Shown piece by piece: positions 6,160 to 7,739 of a stretch of DNA of 7,739 nt. Both the position numbers and the translations under genes were made by a program. Source of the DNA: Streptomyces sp. NRRL WC-3618 (GTDB lineage: Bacteria > Actinomycetota > Actinomycetes > Streptomycetales > Streptomycetaceae); contig NZ_LGDW01000131.1 of NCBI RefSeq assembly GCF_001280005.1, forward strand, positions 1 to 7,739. The letters are read 5' to 3'. Numbering within the stretch: the first letter of the stretch is position 1; each line of letters begins with the position of its first letter. The notes beneath the pieces were generated by a model that saw only the letters and a program-made list of their open reading frames with translations, ran no database searches and was not told the origin of the DNA.

Positions 6160-6207
6160 AGAACAAAGACTTCGGGCCCCGCATCCTTAGACGGATTCGG
6201 GGCCCGA
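6158..6207 (-). terminator. Intrinsic terminator of purD
   Basis: On the minus strand a perfect 10-bp stem, TCGGGCCCCG (6198-6207 read in reverse complement) with CGGGGCCCGA (6172-6181), encloses a loop that itself has an ATCC/GGAT stem. It is followed directly by the T-rich tail AGTCTTTGTTCTGT. It begins 36 bases after the purD stop codon (6244-6246). This is a classic Rho-independent terminator and separates purD from the downstream minus-strand genes. Confidence 0.88.
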
Positions 6208-6243
6208 GAGGTTCATCGACGTGTACGGCTTCGTGGTGCCGTA

Positions 6244-7497
6244 CTACTCCGCTGCTGCCGCCTTCGCCGCGATGTCCGTGCGGTGCTGGGAGCCGTCCAG
6301 GTGGATGCGGCCGAGAGCGGTGTACGCGCGGTCGCGGGCCTGGCTCAGGTCCTTGCCGGTCGCCGTCACGGAGAGGACCCGGCCGCCCGCGCTCACGACC
6401 GCGTCGCCGTCGCGCTTCGTACCGGCGTGCAGGACGTACGCGTGCGGGGCGTCCTCGGCGGCCACGTCGGCGAGGCCGGTGATCGGGTCGCCGGTGCGCG
6501 GGGTGCCGGGGTAGTTGTGCGAGGCGATGACCACGGTGACCGCCGCGTCGTCGCTCCAGCGCAGCGGCTCCAGGTCGGCGAGGGTGCCGTTCGCCGCCGC
6601 GAGCAGGATGCCGGCCAGCGGGGTCTTCAGCCGGGCGAGGACCACCTGGGTCTCCGGGTCGCCGAAACGGGCGTTGAACTCGATCACGCGGGTGCCGCGC
6701 GAGGTGATCGCGAGGCCCGCGTAGAGGAGGCCGGAGAAGGGGGTGCCACGTCGGCGCAGTTCGTCGACCGTCGGCTGCAGGACCGTGTCGAGGACCTCTT
6801 CGACCAGCTTCGGGTCTGCCCAGGGGAGCGGCGAGTAGGCGCCCATGCCGCCCGTGTTCGGGCCCTCGTCGCCGTCCAGCGCGCGCTTGAAGTCCTGGGC
6901 GGGCTGGAGCGGGAGGACCGTCACGCCGTCGGTGATCGCGAAGAGGGAGACCTCGGGGCCGTCGAGGAACTCCTCGATGACGACGCGGTCGCAGGAGTTC
7001 GCGTGTGCGGCGGCCTCTTCGAGGTCGGCGGTGACCACCACGCCCTTGCCGGCCGCGAGTCCGTCGTCCTTCACGACGTACGGCGCACCGAACGCGTCAA
7101 GGGCCTCGTCGACTTCCTCCGGCGTCGTACAGACGTACGAGCGGGCCGTCGGGACGCCGGCTCCCGCCATGACGTCCTTCGCGAAGGCCTTGGAGCCCTC
7201 CAGCTGCGCGGCCTCCTTGGAGGGACCGAAGACCGGGATGCCCGCCTCACGCACGGCGTCGGCGACCCCGGCGACGAGCGGCGCCTCCGGCCCTACGACG
7301 ACCAGGTCGGCGCCCAGCTCCAGGGCCAGTGCCGCTACGGCCTTGCCGTCGAGGGGGTCGACCTGGTGCAGCTCGGCGACCTCGGCGATGCCGGCGTTGC
7401 CGGGTGCGCAGTGGAGCGCGGTGACGTCGGGGTCGAGGGACAGGGAGCGGCACAGGGCGTGTTCGCGGGCGCCGTTACCGATGAGGAGGACCTTCAC
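6244..7497 (-). CDS. purD: Phosphoribosylamine--glycine ligase (GAR synthetase)
   Basis: This enzyme joins 5-phosphoribosylamine and glycine using ATP to form GAR, the second step of de novo purine synthesis. The 417-residue length is normal for monofunctional bacterial PurD (about 420-430). The N-terminal domain starts MKVLLIGNGAREHAL with the GNGAREH phosphate-binding loop (7-13) and continues with CAPGNAG (30-36) and GPEAPLVAG (69-77). The ATP-grasp part has GSKAFAKDVM (101-110), KDDGLAAGKGVVV (143-155), EEFLDGPEVS (175-184), PAQDFKRALDGDEGPNTGGMGAYSP (199-223), and the signature NARFGDPETQ (275-284). The C-terminal domain is complete. The start is GTG 7495-7497, the only position that gives the conserved N-terminus. 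No Shine-Dalgarno precedes it, and a TAAGCT box lies 7 bases upstream, which suggests leaderless translation. It has its own terminator and is likely a single-gene transcription unit. Confidence 0.98.
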   Translation of the reverse strand: MKVLLIGNGAREHALCRSLSLDPDVTALHCAPGNAGIAEVAELHQVDPLDGKAVAALALELGADLVVVGPEAPLVAGVADAVREAGIPVFGPSKEAAQLEGSKAFAKDVMAGAGVPTARSYVCTTPEEVDEALDAFGAPYVVKDDGLAAGKGVVVTADLEEAAAHANSCDRVVIEEFLDGPEVSLFAITDGVTVLPLQPAQDFKRALDGDEGPNTGGMGAYSPLPWADPKLVEEVLDTVLQPTVDELRRRGTPFSGLLYAGLAITSRGTRVIEFNARFGDPETQVVLARLKTPLAGILLAAANGTLADLEPLRWSDDAAVTVVIASHNYPGTPRTGDPITGLADVAAEDAPHAYVLHAGTKRDGDAVVSAGGRVLSVTATGKDLSQARDRAYTALGRIHLDGSQHRTDIAAKAAAAE

Positions 7498-7504
7498 GGG
7501 GGTC

Positions 7505-7510
7505 AGCTTA
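7505..7510 (-). promoter_or_regulatory. Candidate -10 box of a leaderless purD transcript
   Basis: On the minus strand TAAGCT fits the TANNNT form of actinobacterial -10 boxes and is separated by 7 bases (GACCCCC) from the GTG start codon. That distance would place the transcription start on the start codon itself. It agrees with the lack of any Shine-Dalgarno. No good -35 box lies 16-18 bases further upstream (CAACCA at best), which weakens the call. Confidence 0.5.
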
Positions 7511-7544
7511 GTCGGCGGGGTGGGGAGTGGTTGCCGGTGTGGGG

Positions 7545-7591
7545 TGCGGGCCTCGCTGGGCGCGGACTCGCTGGGGGCGGGCGTCGCTGGG
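7545..7591. repeat. Three 15-16 bp direct repeats upstream of purD
   Basis: Units TGCGGGCCTCGCTGGG (7545-7560), CGCGGACTCGCTGGG (7561-7575) and GGCGGGCGTCGCTGGG (7576-7591) follow one another directly, sharing GCGG and TCGCTGGG. They lie 48 bases upstream of the purD start, just beyond the proposed promoter. They could be simple duplication or repeated binding sites; the sequence alone does not decide. Confidence 0.75.
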
Positions 7592-7606
7592 TGCGGGCGC
7601 CCCCGG

Positions 7607-7670
7607 GGCCCCCGCTTCGGCCCTTGAGGGGCCTGGTCCTCAAACGCCGGACGGGCTGAGGGTGCGGGCC
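7607..7670. repeat. Streptomycete-type intergenic repeat, copy 2
   Basis: The second copy of the element at 3835-3899, in the same orientation. It shares GGCCCCCGCTTCG, a near-palindrome GGCCCTTGAGGGGCC (7619-7633), the identical 20-mer GTCCTCAAACGCCGGACGGG (7636-7655), and the tail GTGCGGGCC. It lacks the extra CTGGGGGC/GCCCCCAG hairpin of copy 1. It lies upstream of purD, about 110 bases from the start codon, so here it is not downstream of a minus-strand gene visible in this window. Confidence 0.88.
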
Positions 7671-7739
7671 CGGTATGGAGGGTGCGGGCCCGGTATGGAG
7701 GGTGCGGGCAGGTGTGGAGGGGGCGGGCCGGGTGTGGAG
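7661..7739. repeat. 20-bp tandem repeat running off the right edge
   Basis: GGTGCGGGCCCGGTATGGAG occurs twice perfectly (7661-7680, 7681-7700). A 19-base variant (7701-7719) and a 20-base variant (7720-7739) follow, each ending in GGTGTGGAG. The array begins inside the tail of the intergenic repeat copy 2 and is cut by the window end, so the full unit count is unknown. Confidence 0.9.

Noticed and set aside
5903..6184. Minus-strand 93-codon frame between purD and the M48-like gene.
   Set aside because: It begins in the purD terminator and has a Pro/Arg-rich composition typical of chance frames, with no recognisable motif and no ribosome binding site.
6053..6190. Plus-strand 45-codon frame starting MTHGDDEAAVG with GGGGAG six bases upstream.
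   Set aside because: Its third codon positions are much less GC-rich than in the real genes here, it recalls no family, and its end lies inside the purD terminator stem. A small gene cannot be fully excluded.
5983..7659. Long plus-strand 558-codon frame opposite purD.
   Set aside because: It is the complementary-strand shadow of purD, a usual effect of GC-rich codon bias. It carries Gly/Val/Arg-rich chance sequence with no domain.
7545..7739. CRISPR-like array upstream of purD.
   Set aside because: The repeats are direct tandem units of 15-20 bp without unique spacers and without nearby cas genes.

Overview
The window is very GC-rich. It has strongly biased GC third positions, overlapping ATGA gene junctions, GTG starts, a leaderless-looking purine gene, and an intergenic repeat that I recall from Streptomyces genomes. 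It most likely comes from a Streptomyces (or close streptomycete) chromosome core region. That assignment rests on recognition of sequence style and gene families, not on a search.

Layout. (a) Positions 1-814, plus strand: the last 67 or so codons of a NarL/DesK-type sensor histidine kinase, overlapping by ATGA with a complete DesR/NarL-type response regulator. (b) Positions 858-933, plus strand: tRNA-Gly (anticodon GCC) with an encoded CCA. (c) Positions 1009-7497, minus strand, read from right to left: purD (GAR synthetase) followed by a good intrinsic terminator; a 646-residue two-TM protein that looks like an M48 peptidase with its HExxH destroyed and a 25-fold dipeptide repeat; a 504-residue protein of the N,N-dimethylformamidase large-subunit-like family; and purC (SAICAR synthase). 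Plus- and minus-strand transcription converge between the tRNA and purC.

How the genes work together. PurD makes GAR from phosphoribosylamine and glycine, and PurC makes SAICAR from CAIR and aspartate, so both serve de novo purine synthesis. The two proteins between them have no established purine role. The terminators after purD and after the M48-like gene, and the sizeable gaps, suggest separate transcription units on one strand rather than one operon. The two-component pair is a separate unit, with the tRNA next to it.

The non-coding parts hold much of the unusual material: two copies of a roughly 65-bp repeat (one upstream of purD, one between the two uncharacterised genes), a 20-bp tandem repeat running off the right edge, short direct repeats upstream of purD, and hexamer-scale repeats both inside the M48-like gene and directly after the dimethylformamidase-like gene. 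I see no insertion sequence, prophage, CRISPR array or defence cassette.
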